Below, piece by piece: positions 1 to 10,589 of a DNA stretch of 64,000 nt; the stretch's first letter is position 1; each line of letters begins with the position of its first letter. The notes beneath the pieces were generated by a model. That model searched no databases and was not told the origin of the DNA. It was given only the letters and a program-made list of their open reading frames with translations. Source of the stretch: Pomphorhynchus laevis (lineage: Eukaryota > Acanthocephala > Palaeacanthocephala > Echinorhynchida > Pomphorhynchidae). A program made the translations under genes and the position numbers. The DNA is taken from positions 48,859 to 112,858 of the forward strand of contig WNNJ02002515.1 of NCBI GenBank assembly GCA_012934845.2, read 5' to 3'.

Positions 1-330
1 TGGTGTAAAAACGTAGCCTTATTTAAGGTGTAAATGTGTATCTACTTCGATAGAAAAACATTAGCTTCTAGACCATGGTAGTTGTTCAAGGAAATTTAAA
101 AAAAATATTACCTTTAAAACTAATGACACACAAGTACAAACAATTCACATTTTACAAGTCACGTGATAATTTATGCAATAAAAAAGAAGACCATAAGTTT
201 GAGTATATTTTTAAAAATGGGAAACAACTAGATTTCTCTTTAACCTAGTTTTCGTAAAGAAACATTAGAAGTGTAGATAGGTATTTACAAAAACGATGAT
301 CCAATTACCAACAAAATATAATAAATCAAA
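1..330. other. AT-rich sequence, no gene seen
   Basis: I see no coding frame, RNA gene or clear repeat in this stretch. It lies beyond the outer end of the Naiad-type fragment N1 and may hold further decayed element sequence. Confidence 0.4.
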
Positions 331-334
331 TCTG

Positions 335-1165
335 TCCACGGAGTTAACATATTTAATATAGTTATAAAATTATAAAAATAATAATGCTAAATCAAAATTT
401 AATGATTAAATAATAAAATAAATAATTGTTATAAGATGTTTTATAATTTAAATCAAGTTAAAATAAAAAATTTAAATTTAAAATAAACATCATTTTTATG
501 AATTGACTAATAAATAACAGACGTTGTATCAGAATAAAGATTAGAGGTCATCAGGAGGAACTGCTATGCTATCAGGTTTCGGCACCTAACTTTTCTACCA
601 AACATAGCAGCGGGACAAAATACGTGTTAAGAATGTATTTCCTCTGATTAAATTTGATTATTTACTATCTTATTCTAATACAAAGTATATTATTATTAAT
701 CCATAAAAATTTGCCACTTAAGAGTTTAAATTTATTCTTTATATTATTGTGTTGATTTATATATTTTACTATTTTCTGCTTGATGTTATTTTTATAGTAA
801 CCTAGTTTAAAATATGTATCTATTAAATTATTTAAATGATTTTGAAGAAAGCCAATATCATTACATATTGTTGCAATTCTTAAAATTTCATTATTTAATG
901 TATTATATTTTATATTATATGGTATGCATGAATGCTCATGCAAAAATATGTTTCTTGTAAATTTAAATATGTCATCTTTACGATATAAATTAATAGTAGT
1001 TTTAGTTAATGTTATTTTAATGTTCATATCTAGATATACACCTTCTTTATCATTAATATTGGTTTTGTTAAGAATAAGGCTAGCTGGATAAATTTGTTCG
1101 CTTGTTGAATAAAAATCATGCGAGTTAAAATTATCATACTTAAATATGATCAATGCATCGAAACA
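335..1165 (-). mobile_element. Naiad-type Penelope-like element, 3' fragment N1
   Basis: The minus strand carries the C-terminal part of a PLE reverse transcriptase (frame 665-1153). It includes IYPASLILNK, VYLDMNIKIT and the block around FTRNIFLHEHS, and it closely matches the longer RT at 53885-54739. Downstream on the minus strand is the family's non-coding end with the conserved CTGCTATG/CATAGCAG arms (561-568 and 603-610). The RT motifs A to C are absent, so the copy is 5'-truncated. The assignment rests on similarity to the other copies in this window and on PLE RT motifs seen there. Confidence 0.75.
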
Positions 1166-1204
1166 TATATTTCATATCTTTATATAACTTAAATTTATTT
1201 TTTG

Positions 1205-1465
1205 AACAGAATTATTATCCATAAAAATTTTCCGCTAATGATTTTAAATTTATTCTTTATATTATTGTGTTGATTTATATATTTTACTATTTTCTATTTA
1301 ATGATATTTTTATAGTAACCTAGTTTAAAATATGCATCTATTAAATTATTTAAATGATTTTAATGTTCTTATCAAGATATATACATTCTTTATCTTTAAT
1401 ATTAGTTTTATTAAGAATGAGCCTACCTGCAAAATTTGTTCGCTTATTGAATGAAGTTATTAAAT
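1205..1465 (-). mobile_element. Naiad-type PLE fragment N2
   Basis: A short second copy of the C-terminal RT and 3' junction sequence lies next to N1 in the same orientation. It repeats the stretches that read as the end of the RT in N1, with more divergence and a gap. It is too short to have function. Confidence 0.6.
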
Positions 1466-1639
1466 AAAATTATTATTCGCTTATTAAAATTGTTTTATAA
1501 GAAATGTTGCTTTGTATAACAAGTTTCTAAATTAATTAAAATAATTTCTTGTAAAACTGAAAATTTGTACAATTTGAAATTTAACAAAAATATCATAATG
1601 TTATTAATATAATTAATAGCATTATGTCAAAAAAAGCCG

Positions 1640-2134
1640 TATATATGTGAAACAGAAAATTGTAAAGTATATAAATCATTAAGTATTATTAAAAATAAGT
1701 TTAAACTATAACGTGGAAACTATTTATGAATAGTAAATAATATTCTATGTATTAAAAAATTATAAATTACACTAGATAATCAAATTTCATCAATGGAAAT
1801 ACATCATTAGCATGTATTTGCGAAACTGATATGATGATTATAGGAATAGGGGAAACTTTTTAAACTAAATAATCAAATTTCATCAGAGGAAATACATAAT
1901 TTGTATGTATTTGGTCCAGTGTTGTCGGATCGAGGAATAGCAGGGTCCGAATCCTGATAACATAGCAGTTCATCACGATATCCTATAATCCTTTTCTGAT
2001 ACATCGTATATTATATATTAGTCCATTCATAAAAATTTTCTAATTTTCTAATAGAATTTAAAAATTCTATTTTATATCGATCTAAACCTTGCATAATATT
2101 AAGATTAATATATTTATATCATGTATAATTGCTT
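1640..2134 (+). mobile_element. Naiad-type PLE 3' end, fragment N3
   Basis: This plus-strand fragment has the end of the RT coding region and the family's non-coding tail. The AAATACAT/ATGTATTT hairpin stem occurs twice (about 1795-1830 and 1888-1912), so this end has an internal duplication. The CATAGCAG arm is at about 1960-1967. A LINE-B copy is inserted in its tail after 2134, and the tail resumes at 2764. Confidence 0.65.
2051..2134. repeat. Left copy of 84-bp target-site duplication around LINE-B1
   Basis: Positions 2051-2134 repeat at 2764-2847 with one difference in 84 bases (a G/A change). The copies exactly bracket the LINE-B1 insertion. The duplicated sequence is Naiad tail. Confidence 0.9.
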
Positions 2135-2763
2135 AATAATAATTATTATTAATGTTTCAACAGCACACAAAAGCATGGCTTAATTGGCTGGTTCACTGCA
2201 GAAAAAAAGAAAATATAATAAAAGTATCACAAATACGGAAAAGCAGCTTTCCCCATGGCATCCTCCATCCGTAATTTCTTTTTGAATTCGTTGATATTGC
2301 TACTGCACACTGTTGACTCTCCAAGCCTATTCCACAGAGATACAACTCGCCGATCAAATTGGACAGCTCGTGATTTTCTTATCCTTTCACGTCGCAGGGT
2401 TAAACCATGGCCTCGAAGGATATTGGATGAGCGCAAATGAAGGCAATCTCGAAGTGGATGATCCGATTCATTAAGAATTTGCCAGACCATACTCATATCG
2501 ATGTACCGGCGGGTCCACGTGACAGTCTCAAGTCTAAGTGCTTTTAATCGATCAGGGTACGACAAAAATTTCAGTTGCGGTGCTAGCTTGGTAGCTCTAT
2601 GAAGTACCCTCTCTGAACTAATATGTTCTTTTGAATTTTGGGGATACACACACGGCGCAGCATATAGAAGACGGCTCAACACATGAGCAAAGATTAGCGG
2701 ACGTAGGGCAAATTGATTGAGTGCAATGAAAGTGCGTCGAAGTTGACCGATTATCCCCAACGC
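2135..2763 (-). mobile_element. LINE-B copy B1, 5'-truncated
   Basis: The minus-strand frame 2227-2760 (177 codons) is the C-terminal end of a LINE ORF2 downstream of the RT catalytic core. It includes IFAHVLSRLLYAAP and the typical end motif VVSLWNRLGE. It is almost identical to the last 177 residues of the copy at 40793-41716; I see only a two-residue difference. The 3' end, at the left, finishes in a TAA-type run. The truncated 5' end sits at the right boundary. The near identity and clean target duplication show a recent insertion. The family is CR1/Jockey-like, judging from the YADDLKIW motif of the longer copy. Confidence 0.85.
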
Positions 2764-2847
2764 ATAGAATTTAAAAATTCTATTTTATATCAATCTAAAC
2801 CTTGCATAATATTAAGATTAATATATTTATATCATGTATAATTGCTT
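2764..2847. repeat. Right copy of 84-bp target-site duplication around LINE-B1
   Basis: Partner of 2051-2134. It directly follows the truncated 5' end of B1. Two bases (AT) at the junction are shared by element and target, so the exact border is uncertain by two bases. Confidence 0.9.
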
Positions 2848-2864
2848 TCGGGTCAAATGTAACT

Positions 2865-2932
2865 AATTGACTGCGAACTATTTCCGAAAATATAATATAT
2901 ATTATATTTTTGGGGATAGTTTGCAGTCAATT
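2865..2932. repeat. 68-bp near-perfect inverted repeat
   Basis: The two 34-base halves are reverse complements with four differences. All four differences would be G-U pairs in RNA, so a transcript could pair over almost the whole length. The centre is an AT palindrome. No ORF is associated. It may be the remnant of a small inverted-repeat transposon. Confidence 0.7.
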
Positions 2933-3110
2933 AATTAAAATATTTATTACTTTTTTAATAATTTATATATAGTACAAAATACTAGAATCATTTAACTTAT
3001 CTGACAATATAATATTATTAAATACAAGGTGTTAGCTGAGAAGCTGTTTTGCCTTATCAAAAAATACAAGTTAATTCAGTAAATTGTCAGCATCAATATC
3101 AGCATGATTT
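2933..3110. other. AT-rich sequence, no gene seen
   Basis: Simple AT-rich sequence separates the inverted repeat from the 3' end of LINE-D. I see no feature in it. Confidence 0.4.
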
Positions 3111-3175
3111 AAGATATCCGTTGAAGTGTGAGTGTCGATTATCCATTCATGCTAGGCACAGTCGCCTGAAGTGCT

Positions 3176-4264
3176 TCATCGAAGAAGCAGCGAAGACTTC
3201 CTCAGGCCACACATTTCAAGAAGTTGAGCGCGAGATGTGACAAGTTTGTTTACAATCGCCCAAAGGCAGGACAAGTCCAGTAATACAAATCTGTCACGAA
3301 TCGAGCTTATCTCTAGCGCACGCAGCCGCATGAGGTAGGACGTTCCAGCCATAAAGCATATCCTTGAACCTCTCTTCAGTACCGACTCATAGTCGAGCAA
3401 TTCTCGCTTAGTGCTAGGAAAGCATGCAGGGATGCAGTACTCCAGATGAGGGCGGACTAGTGAAGAAAATAAGATACCAAGCATTGGAGGTGACAGTCTG
3501 AGAAATGTATTTTTGATATAATACAATGCCCTAATTGCTTTTATCCTTACGTGCACACTACTCAATCGTGTCTTAAGAAAGCGATGAATTATTACACCTA
3601 AGTATTTATGGTGTTCAACTTCATTTAATAACGCACTACCAATACAATACTGGAACGGCAAAGTAGTCTTCCCCATTATTATCAAAACACATTTATCAAT
3701 GTTTAACATGAGTCCAGTGGCTTCACACCATTCAGTAAGGCAGTCCAGATCGTCCTGTAGTGACTGACAATCGGTAGGAGTACGAACAACAGTCCAGATT
3801 TTTAAATCATCATATGCTAAAACAAGGTTCTTTAAACGCAGGAGCAGGTCATTAAGAAATACGACAAAAAGAAGAGGGCCAATAACAGATACTTGAGGTA
3901 CATCAAAAAGCACTCTAGAGCTATTTGAAAGAACACCACCAACTCTTACTTGGAATGACCGCAAAGATAAGAAATTCTTAATCCACTTAATGATCTGAAA
4001 ATGGAAACCATAATGAGCAAGCAATGAGACGATATCGTCATGAGGGACGAGGTTAAATGTTTTAAAGAAGTCCAAAAAGACAGCGTCGATAACATATCCA
4101 GAACTCAAGGCGTCCATCCATCTTTCACGAGCTGCTATTAAATTGGCTAAACAAGAACGGCCGGCATAAATTCGCGTTGTGAGTCCGAGAGAATACTGTT
4201 TTTCATAAGATGAAGTCGAGTATGCTTCGAGACTAGTTTTTCGAGAATTTTGGAAAACACGCAA
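3176..4264 (-). pseudogene. LINE-D ORF2, reverse transcriptase part
   Basis: This 362-codon open frame has RT motif A as AVFLDFFKTFNLV, motif B as DVPQVSVIGPLLF (normally GVPQGS), and motif C as LAYDDLKIW, where YADD has become AYDD. These changes at conserved catalytic positions mark an enzyme no longer under selection. The thumb region and C-terminal domain follow. Confidence 0.8.
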
Positions 4265-4722
4265 GTAAGATTAATAAGGCGAAAGTCTGACGAACTAACA
4301 GGTGGATGCTTTTTGGGTATCTGGACTACAATGGCACGCTCTCAAATATCAGGAATCCAGCAATGTTTGAGGCTGTGTCGAAAAACAGAAGTTAGATGCT
4401 GACAGAGAGAACAAGCTAAAGCACGTACCAGAAAAGGATAAATGTTATCAGTGCCTGATGAGCCAAATTGCCTCAGTGCCAATAATTCACTGTAAATACC
4501 ATCTACTGCAATCTATATCGCGCAGTTGCGGATAGGAACAGGAACCGCATGCCAGGCGAACTGATTAAAGTCTACAGTAGAGTTACATGGAACTGCGAGG
4601 ATCTTTGCTAGATGATTAGCGATATGGAGTTCCCCTGTTAGAACTCCATCGACGAGTGAATAGATTTAATTCCCGTTTGAACGTTTCGGGAACTACGAAC
4701 GTAGGACCAAAATCTCTTCGGA

Positions 4723-5946
4723 TTATGGGAAATACACATTGCAATGTTGTTCTCTAATGATTGTCTTTTTTAATTTTAGCATGTTACAAAGATTCCGAGA
4801 AGCAGTGTACTCAATACGAATAGACGGATCTGCTCTAGACCTATGCCATAATGTGTTTCGAATTTTCAGGGCTGAATTGACCTGATAGTCCAACCAAGGA
4901 GAGCGCGAGATACCCAATTTAGGGCGCTTCAATGGAGCGAAACCGTTAGACGTACGCAATAAGCGGGCTGACAAGTGTAGCGAAACCGTTGGACGTACGC
5001 AATAAGCGGGCCGTCAAGTGTTCATAACTTTCTGGAACAGAAGAATTATACGTGTTGATTTCGGTAGAAAATGCTATTTGAAGTTGCTTAATGTCAACTT
5101 TAGCCCAATTTCTTTTCATGATCTGAGTGATAGGTGAAGGCAGATTGTCGTGGCAAGGTACATACCATGACAGTAAACAGTGATCACTGTTGCCTACTGG
5201 TGGATGATAGCAGATGTTAAAAATATCACCAATAACTTTTGCAAAAACTAAGTCAAGAATAGACCGGGATCCAATGTACGTAGGATGACAAACATGTTGG
5301 ACCAACATCAAGTCGAAGAGAAGGAAACTACCGAGTTCCTTTTCAAGTCGAAGACATGACAGCAAACTCTGACCTTCCCAATAAATGTTGGAGAAGTTAA
5401 ATTCACCGACCAGTAAAAATCGAGTAGAGGAGCATAGACGACATAGATATGGCCTCAGTAAGTTCAAATCTAAGAAGGCTGAAGATGAACGATACAATAT
5501 ACAGACATAAATTTTGACCCTACCTCGAACAATGCAGAACGAAAGTCCTTCAAATGAAGAGTTAATATAATCCGAAAAAGTATGTCAGACACACCGGTGC
5601 TACAGTGAATGTACGCGGCTACCCCACCTCCTCGTCTACCAGATTGTAGATCCGAACGTAGCAAATAGTAGTTGGGAATTTGAATAACGTCGTCGGATAT
5701 ATTGGGATGCAACCAAGATTCACAAATGCAGAATACACAATACTCATTTTTCAAGACAACATATTTTAGCTGTATATTGCGCCAAAATACTGCGGACATT
5801 TGAATAACCAAATGTATGTTGCTAACATAGGAAATCTTAGAGATAGAATGAATATCACTAAAGTTAGCAAGATCATCTGAGCAAAGCCAATCTGGACAAC
5901 AATCTATATCCATAGCAAAGGTTGACACCGCACTGTCGATTGACAC
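4723..5946 (-). pseudogene. LINE-D ORF2, AP endonuclease and linker
   Basis: Frame 5470-5946 holds the first half of an apurinic-type endonuclease, with FCICESWLHPNI and GRRGGGVAAYIH. Frame 4946-5497 holds the second half, with LLVGEFNFSNIYW in place of the usual GDFN motif, and NSDHCLLSWY, which corresponds to the catalytic SDH motif. The linker before the RT is in frame 4723-4974. The domain would nick target DNA for target-primed reverse transcription. Confidence 0.75.
4936..5021. repeat. 43-bp tandem duplication inside LINE-D
   Basis: Units 4936-4978 and 4979-5021 are direct repeats with a few mismatches. Both read RLLRTSNGFA in the minus-strand frames that overlap here. The duplication shifts the frame between the endonuclease and the linker. 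Confidence 0.85.
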
Positions 5947-7065
5947 CGTACAACTCGAAAATTTCTTACAAAGAGATTAGATTCGCCATTGTTCAGTCTT
6001 TTATGCAATTCTATAAAGGCATATTTTCTTCTAACCCGATCCTTAGGGGATAAATCTTGGAATATATGGAAATAAGATCCGAGTAACCGAGACCTATGAT
6101 GAAACAGAAAGTCGACATGTTCCCTAGAACTGAGAACTTTCAACAACCTAGGTTTCTCAGTCATTATTTTACCCAGACGAAAAACTTTCTTAACAACAAG
6201 GCTTTGAGCAACAGAGAGGTTTTCACTGTCAATTATTTTGGACAGAATTGTACGGAGAATCTTTACGTCATCATCTAGCCTAACCTGAGCATCACCGCTA
6301 CCCGATTCTTTAACTCCAGATACAATGATAATATATCTTCTATCTGAGATGAATTGTTTTCTACTTAATGTATTGCCTGAGGAAGACATTGCTTGAGAGT
6401 TGGCGATACTTCCCAATGTGGAATCATTAGTGGTACAGTCTATTGATACAGAGGTCAATTGGCTATTAACGTTAGACTTGTGTTGATGTGCTGATATGAG
6501 ATGATCTTCCTACATGAGCTCCTTCACGCTCTCATTATGTGGAACCAAACTGTGACTATTGGAAGGAGAGTTGTGAGTAATATTATTGTCCGAGTGAGTA
6601 TTGACAGTGTGCGTTCGTTCACTTTCTATATGACGAACAGTATAAGATTTTGAGTGCCCTCTCTTCCAGATACGAACAGGAGTGATTCCTGTAACTGACG
6701 ATGTAGTATTGCCCATTACATGTGAGCATCAATGTGCATCTGAACCAATATATGCGTTCGAATCATTGACGATTTTGACAGAGTCTGTACCTCATCATTG
6801 TGAATATTTTTGGACACTGTTGTCATAACAAGATAATGATTTCGTATTGTATGTATAAGTACTTGTAGTTCATCTACCTCCCTACGTAGGATGTATATGT
6901 CGCCTGTAGCACTTATTCCACATAAGAAGCGTCCATTTAAGGCGCTTGGGACACCAACCGGCACTGATAAAATCGACCAGTTCAAGCAACCATCATTGTC
7001 GCAGCCAGCTTATACCTCTTCGTACTTCGGGTCATTATTCTTGAATTGTCTCGACTTTTTACCCA
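5904..7065 (-). pseudogene. LINE-D ORF1
   Basis: ORF1 opens near 7065 with MGKKSRQFKNNDPK. It has an N-terminal cysteine cluster (CDNDGC ... FLCGI) that resembles half of a PHD-like finger, as LINE-A ORF1 does. A Ser/Thr/Asn-rich middle follows. The C-terminal part (frame 5904-6458) has RLDDDVKIL, PRLLKVLSS and LFVRNFRVV, the pattern of RRM-like ORF1 proteins that bind the element RNA. Several stops and frame changes break it. Confidence 0.6.
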
Positions 7066-7125
7066 TTTTCATAATTGATGTATATTATTTATTGTAAGTA
7101 TTAAAAATCAAGACAATTTTTTAAT

Positions 7126-7188
7126 CAGATTAATCAGTTCCAGATCAATCAAGTTCTAGATCAATCCAGATTCAGATCAATCTAATTT
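7126..7188. repeat. Short tandem units at the 5' end of LINE-D
   Basis: About four units of 15-16 bp, each built around CAGATCAATC, lie just upstream of LINE-D ORF1 on the minus strand. Their place matches that of the 20-bp monomers of LINE-A, so they may be promoter-like 5' monomers. The copy number is low and the units are imperfect. Confidence 0.5.
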
Positions 7189-7560
7189 ATAAGTTTTAAT
7201 AACCAAAAAATTTTAACCAGTGATAGCTAATATGATATAATAGCTATTATGTCTGATAAGTATAGAATATCTAAACAAAATTCTAAACTAGGTAGATCAT
7301 TCAGTCAATGGTTGCTATCAACCATTAATACTGATATATCACAATTTCACGGTAGCTGTCAACATCTCGGCTTGAATCTTTACCTTATATAACGTTTTCA
7401 GAAATACGCTTCCCTGATAAGGGAAAGATAAACCGAATAGAGAGCATACTTAAAAACTTGCACACAAAAAGAAAACAAGATATCGCTACTCTGTTTCAGA
7501 TACTCACAACACAATCCATAAGCCCATATTGCCTTAGTTTTCATTCTATTAATAAATAAA
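7189..7560. other. No gene seen; unassigned sequence
   Basis: No coding frame or known element part is visible between the LINE-D 5' end and the PLE-H terminal region. Some of it may be element debris. Confidence 0.35.
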
Positions 7561-8165
7561 GACAGTTCTCCTGTGATCAGAGGAGATAGTGAATATAAGG
7601 TTTATTAAGATCGAATTTTCGATGGCTAACTGTTATCATCATCAGGATAAAATTATAAACAGTTTTAAAAATTGCTACTTATATGATGATTACCATATCG
7701 ATGAAGTTCAAACGATTAGTCTTACCCCTTTTTTCATCAAAACATCAAACTGAAATTCACAATGAACAACAAAATGAACAAAATACAACAGAGATAAAAG
7801 CACAAAAACAATTACAATGTCAAAAAAACACTTTACAAAACAAAATTAATTGTATGATTTATTAAAGCAAACAAAACAGTAAATAGTTTTTAATAATGAA
7901 TAAACTACAAACTACACTTCCAGAATATTTGTTATTAAATCAATATTGGGTTTATTATTTAGCTTCAATTTATTATGACTTTTTTGGATAAAAATGCTTG
8001 TATTTTACGTTCAAAATGTTAGTATCCACCGAAATCACTTTACCCCTATCAAATCCTATTTTATGATCATTATTTAAAAAATGATCTATAACAATCCCTG
8101 ATTCAATTCCTTTTTTAACATAATATTTATGTTGACTAATACGTTTAGATAAACCTTACCACTTT
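7560..8165 (-). mobile_element. PLE-H, terminal region and GIY-YIG endonuclease end
   Basis: On the minus strand about 8150-8020 reads LSKRISQHKYYVKKG, then SGIVIDHFLNNDHKIGFD. This is the C-terminal part of the GIY-YIG endonuclease of canonical Penelope-like elements. Downstream is a non-coding end that includes TTCGATGGC and ATCATCATCAGG, of the kind seen at PLE termini. The copy is broken. A LINE-A insertion separates it from its RT part at 9640-10170. Confidence 0.65.
7735..7930. repeat. Left arm of about 190-bp inverted repeat of PLE-H
   Basis: This stretch is the inverted complement, with moderate divergence, of 10215-10405. For example ATTAAAGCAAACAAAACA here matches the complement of 10245-10280. 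PLEs are known to carry terminal repeats in direct or inverted order, and this pair fits that. Confidence 0.75.
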
Positions 8166-8239
8166 ATCATAATCATATACACTTTATCACAATTATCACA
8201 ATTTATTTGATATACAATCTATTTGATATGCTTTTCTCT

Positions 8240-9335
8240 CTTCTGCTTGGCGATCTATCTCCGTTTATCAAACCTTACTCCTTTAAGGTCATGCAATACA
8301 TTTATTTGATAATAATAATTTATTAATTTATTTGATACACAATTTATTTGATATGATTTTCTTTCTTCTGCTTGGCGATCTATCTCCGTTTATCAAACCT
8401 TACTCCTTTAAGGTCATGCAATACGCCGATGACATTCTAATCTATGCTCATGCACCCGCACATCGCATACACGATATCGGCATTTCTGCCTCCAACTGTC
8501 TTTCTTATATCTACAAACGTCTCACCAATCTCCATCTCGTTCTAAACCCCGAAAAGTCCAAAATAATGTGGATCCTCCCCCGTAAACCAAACATATCTCC
8601 TCCCACTGTATATTTTGCCTCATCGATCATCCCCATAGTCCACAATCTCACTTTCTTAGGCTTCCATTTCGATGATCACCTTTCCCTTAAACCCTTCGTC
8701 CGTGACAAGGTCCGCTCATCTAACTTAATTCTCCGTGACATCCGCCGTATCCGCCCCCTTATCGACTTCCGTTCTTGTATGTATCTTCTTTCATCGCTTC
8801 TTTTCCCTAAAATCGATTACTGCTTAAGCCTTTTCGCCAATTCTCCAAAATCCATCATCCTACCCCTACAACGAATAATCAACACCGCCGTTCGAGTGTT
8901 CTTTCGTCTCCGTCGCTTCGACCACACATCCACATATTTTGCCCAACTCTCCTGGCCCACCATCCACATCCGCATCAAACTCCGCCTTCTTTTCGTTACC
9001 TTTCGTCTCATCGCTATTGGCTCCCCATCGTTCATCAACCTTCCTTTCTTAGACGATACTCGCCCCACCGCGCTATCGCTTCGTTCCTATCATACCCTCT
9101 TACTCCACGTTCCTAATTACTCCAACAACTACGGTCTCCGATCCTTCCTCGTTGCCACCTCACTCGCCTGGAATCAACTCCCTCTCGACGTCCGCCGCGC
9201 CCCCTCCTTTATCACATTCAAACACCTCATCCGTTTACACCTTCTCGACACATGATTCACAGTCTTGTTTTGTTGTGGTCATGTAAGCGTGCACTGGCAT
9301 GCATTTGCCACGTTAAAATAAATCCTTTTTTATAC
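8240..9335 (+). mobile_element. LINE-A copy A1, 5'-truncated
   Basis: The frame 8332-9255 starts just before RT motif C (MQYADDILIYAHAP) and runs to the ORF2 end through KSKIMWILP, FLGFHFDDH and SSLLFPKIDYCL. It lacks the endonuclease and the first RT motifs. The 3' UTR has the family hairpin at 9287-9302 followed by AATAAA. The first part, 8246-8301, is repeated at 8350-8423, so the 5' junction is duplicated. It is close to A5 at 36591-37427. It is inserted in PLE-H. Confidence 0.85.
8332..9255 (+). pseudogene. LINE-A1 ORF2 fragment (RT motif C to end)
   Basis: A 307-codon open frame without internal stops encodes the RT YADD box, thumb and C-terminal domain. Motifs A and B are missing, so no polymerase could be made. 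The start codon at 8332 lies in junction sequence and has no meaning for the ancestral protein. Confidence 0.85.
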
Positions 9336-9640
9336 AATCTTCATTGTAATGTGGTTTGCGTTTAAATATATTTTTAATTTTGGCATTTTTTTATTATCAA
9401 GAACTGTGTTATTTCTGTCATTACCGGAAAATTTTGCATTTTTAACTATTTTGATGTTCGATCTACCATCACTTTATGGTACGCCCTTTTATTTTATCTC
9501 TAGTTGGGGTCGTATAAGTATAGTCGTAACGCTGTTTTCTTTGAAATAAGACTTTTTAATAGTCAAGTAGGAAATCAGCTACTTACAGACTTTGACTGGT
9601 CATATAATCTCTTCCCTTTTTCAGATAACTACTAGAACAA
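9336..9640. other. No gene seen; probably PLE-H remains
   Basis: The stretch lies between A1 and recognisable PLE-H RT. A 66-codon plus-strand frame (9349-9549) is rich in hydrophobic residues, but it is AT-rich and has no recognised domain. Confidence 0.35.
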
Positions 9641-10215
9641 ATGCCTTTGCTCTCAAAACAGTGAAACGGAAGATATCTTACACTTTTAAAGGAATGTTAT
9701 TTCTCCAATCTACAATATTGGATACTTGTTAATATTTTCTGAAACATCAGTTTCTACTATGCATGTAGAATATCTAATTATTTTAACATCAAGGAAAGAT
9801 AATATACTAGCTTTTTCTTTTGTTAAAATCCATTGAATATTTTTATCTGCGTTGTTTAGTCTGTCCAAGATGCAATATGGCTGTGATGGTTTTATCAAAG
9901 AACGAATGCATTATCAACATCCCTAAGGCAGGTTTGTATTCTATCCATATATTTTAAATGTGTTAATTCACATTTTTTCAAATACAACTCCGCAAGCATT
10001 GGAGCAAGATGATTACTCATTGAGAAACCGTCAACTTATTTCCACATTTCATTTTCAAAAAGAATAATATTTATGTACATAATCTAAGCAAAGTTTCACA
10101 ATTCTCATAGGCAAATTGCTTCTCAAATCAATTTGTAAATCACAATAACGTGATTTTTTAAATTCACTTTACTCCCATCAAACCCTATTTTATGATCATC
10201 CTACAAATATTATAT
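9640..10215 (-). mobile_element. PLE-H, reverse transcriptase fragment
   Basis: The minus strand reads LRSNLPMRIVKLCLDY, then SMSNHLAPMLAELYLKKCEL (the PLE motif B block, usually GSPLSPILAD), a changed YVDD block, and KASILSFLDVKIIRY (usually FLDV.I.R). This is the RT of a canonical PLE and is broken. At the upstream end (10140-10215) a piece reading DHKIGFDGSKVN, which is GIY-YIG tail sequence, runs directly into the RT. This suggests the end of a tandem upstream copy. Confidence 0.65.
9825..10008. repeat. 184-bp direct repeat, first copy
   Basis: The sequence is repeated at 10406-10589 with about one mismatch. It lies in the PLE-H RT region. The near identity shows a recent duplication within this old element. 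Confidence 0.9.
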
Positions 10216-10405
10216 TTTGGAATTGTTGTTTGTAGTTTATTCATTAAAATTATTTAATGTTTTGTTTGCTTTAATCAATCATACAATTAATTTTGTTTTG
10301 AATAGTGTTTATTTTGTAAATGTCATTGTTTTTGTGTTTTTATCTCAGTTGTTGTATTTTGTTCATTTTGTTGTTCATTGTGAATTTCAATTTGATGTTT
10401 TGATG
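10215..10405. repeat. Right arm of PLE-H inverted repeat
   Basis: Inverted partner of 7735-7930. It lies between the two copies of the 184-bp direct repeat. Confidence 0.75.
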
Positions 10406-10589
10406 AAAATCCATTGAATATTTTTATCTGCGTTGTTTAGTCTGTCCAAGATGCAATATGGCTGTGATGGTTTTATCAAAGAACGAATGCATCATCAACA
10501 TCCCTAAGGCAGGTTTGTATTCTATCCATATATTTTAAATGTGTTAATTCACATTTTTTCAAATACAACTCCGCAAGCATTGGAGCAAG
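10406..10589. repeat. 184-bp direct repeat, second copy
   Basis: Near-identical partner of 9825-10008. It ends exactly where LINE-A-like sequence (A6) begins. Confidence 0.9.

Larger units (their letters stand above)
3110..7188 (-). mobile_element. LINE-D, near full-length but dead CR1/Jockey-group LINE
   Basis: Reading on the minus strand from 7188, the order is short 5' tandem units, ORF1 (about 7065-5904), AP-type endonuclease (about 5946-4950), linker (4974-4723) and RT with C-terminal domain (4264-3176). The order and motifs are those of two-ORF LINEs of the CR1/Jockey group. Every coding region is broken into several frames, and the RT active-site motif is altered, so the copy is inactive. 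A 43-bp tandem duplication at 4936-5021 accounts for one of the frame changes. Confidence 0.8.

Noticed and set aside
541-650. Hammerhead ribozyme in the Naiad end, suggested by CTGATGA and CGAAAC on the minus strand
   Set aside because: The two motifs occur in the wrong order with no hairpin that would form stem I or stem II between them. Several copies lack CTGATGA. The interleaved helices fit a pseudoknot better.
7683-7865. A 60-codon plus-strand frame rich in Gln and Asn
   Set aside because: It lies within the inverted terminal region of PLE-H, antisense to it, and is AT-rich simple sequence.
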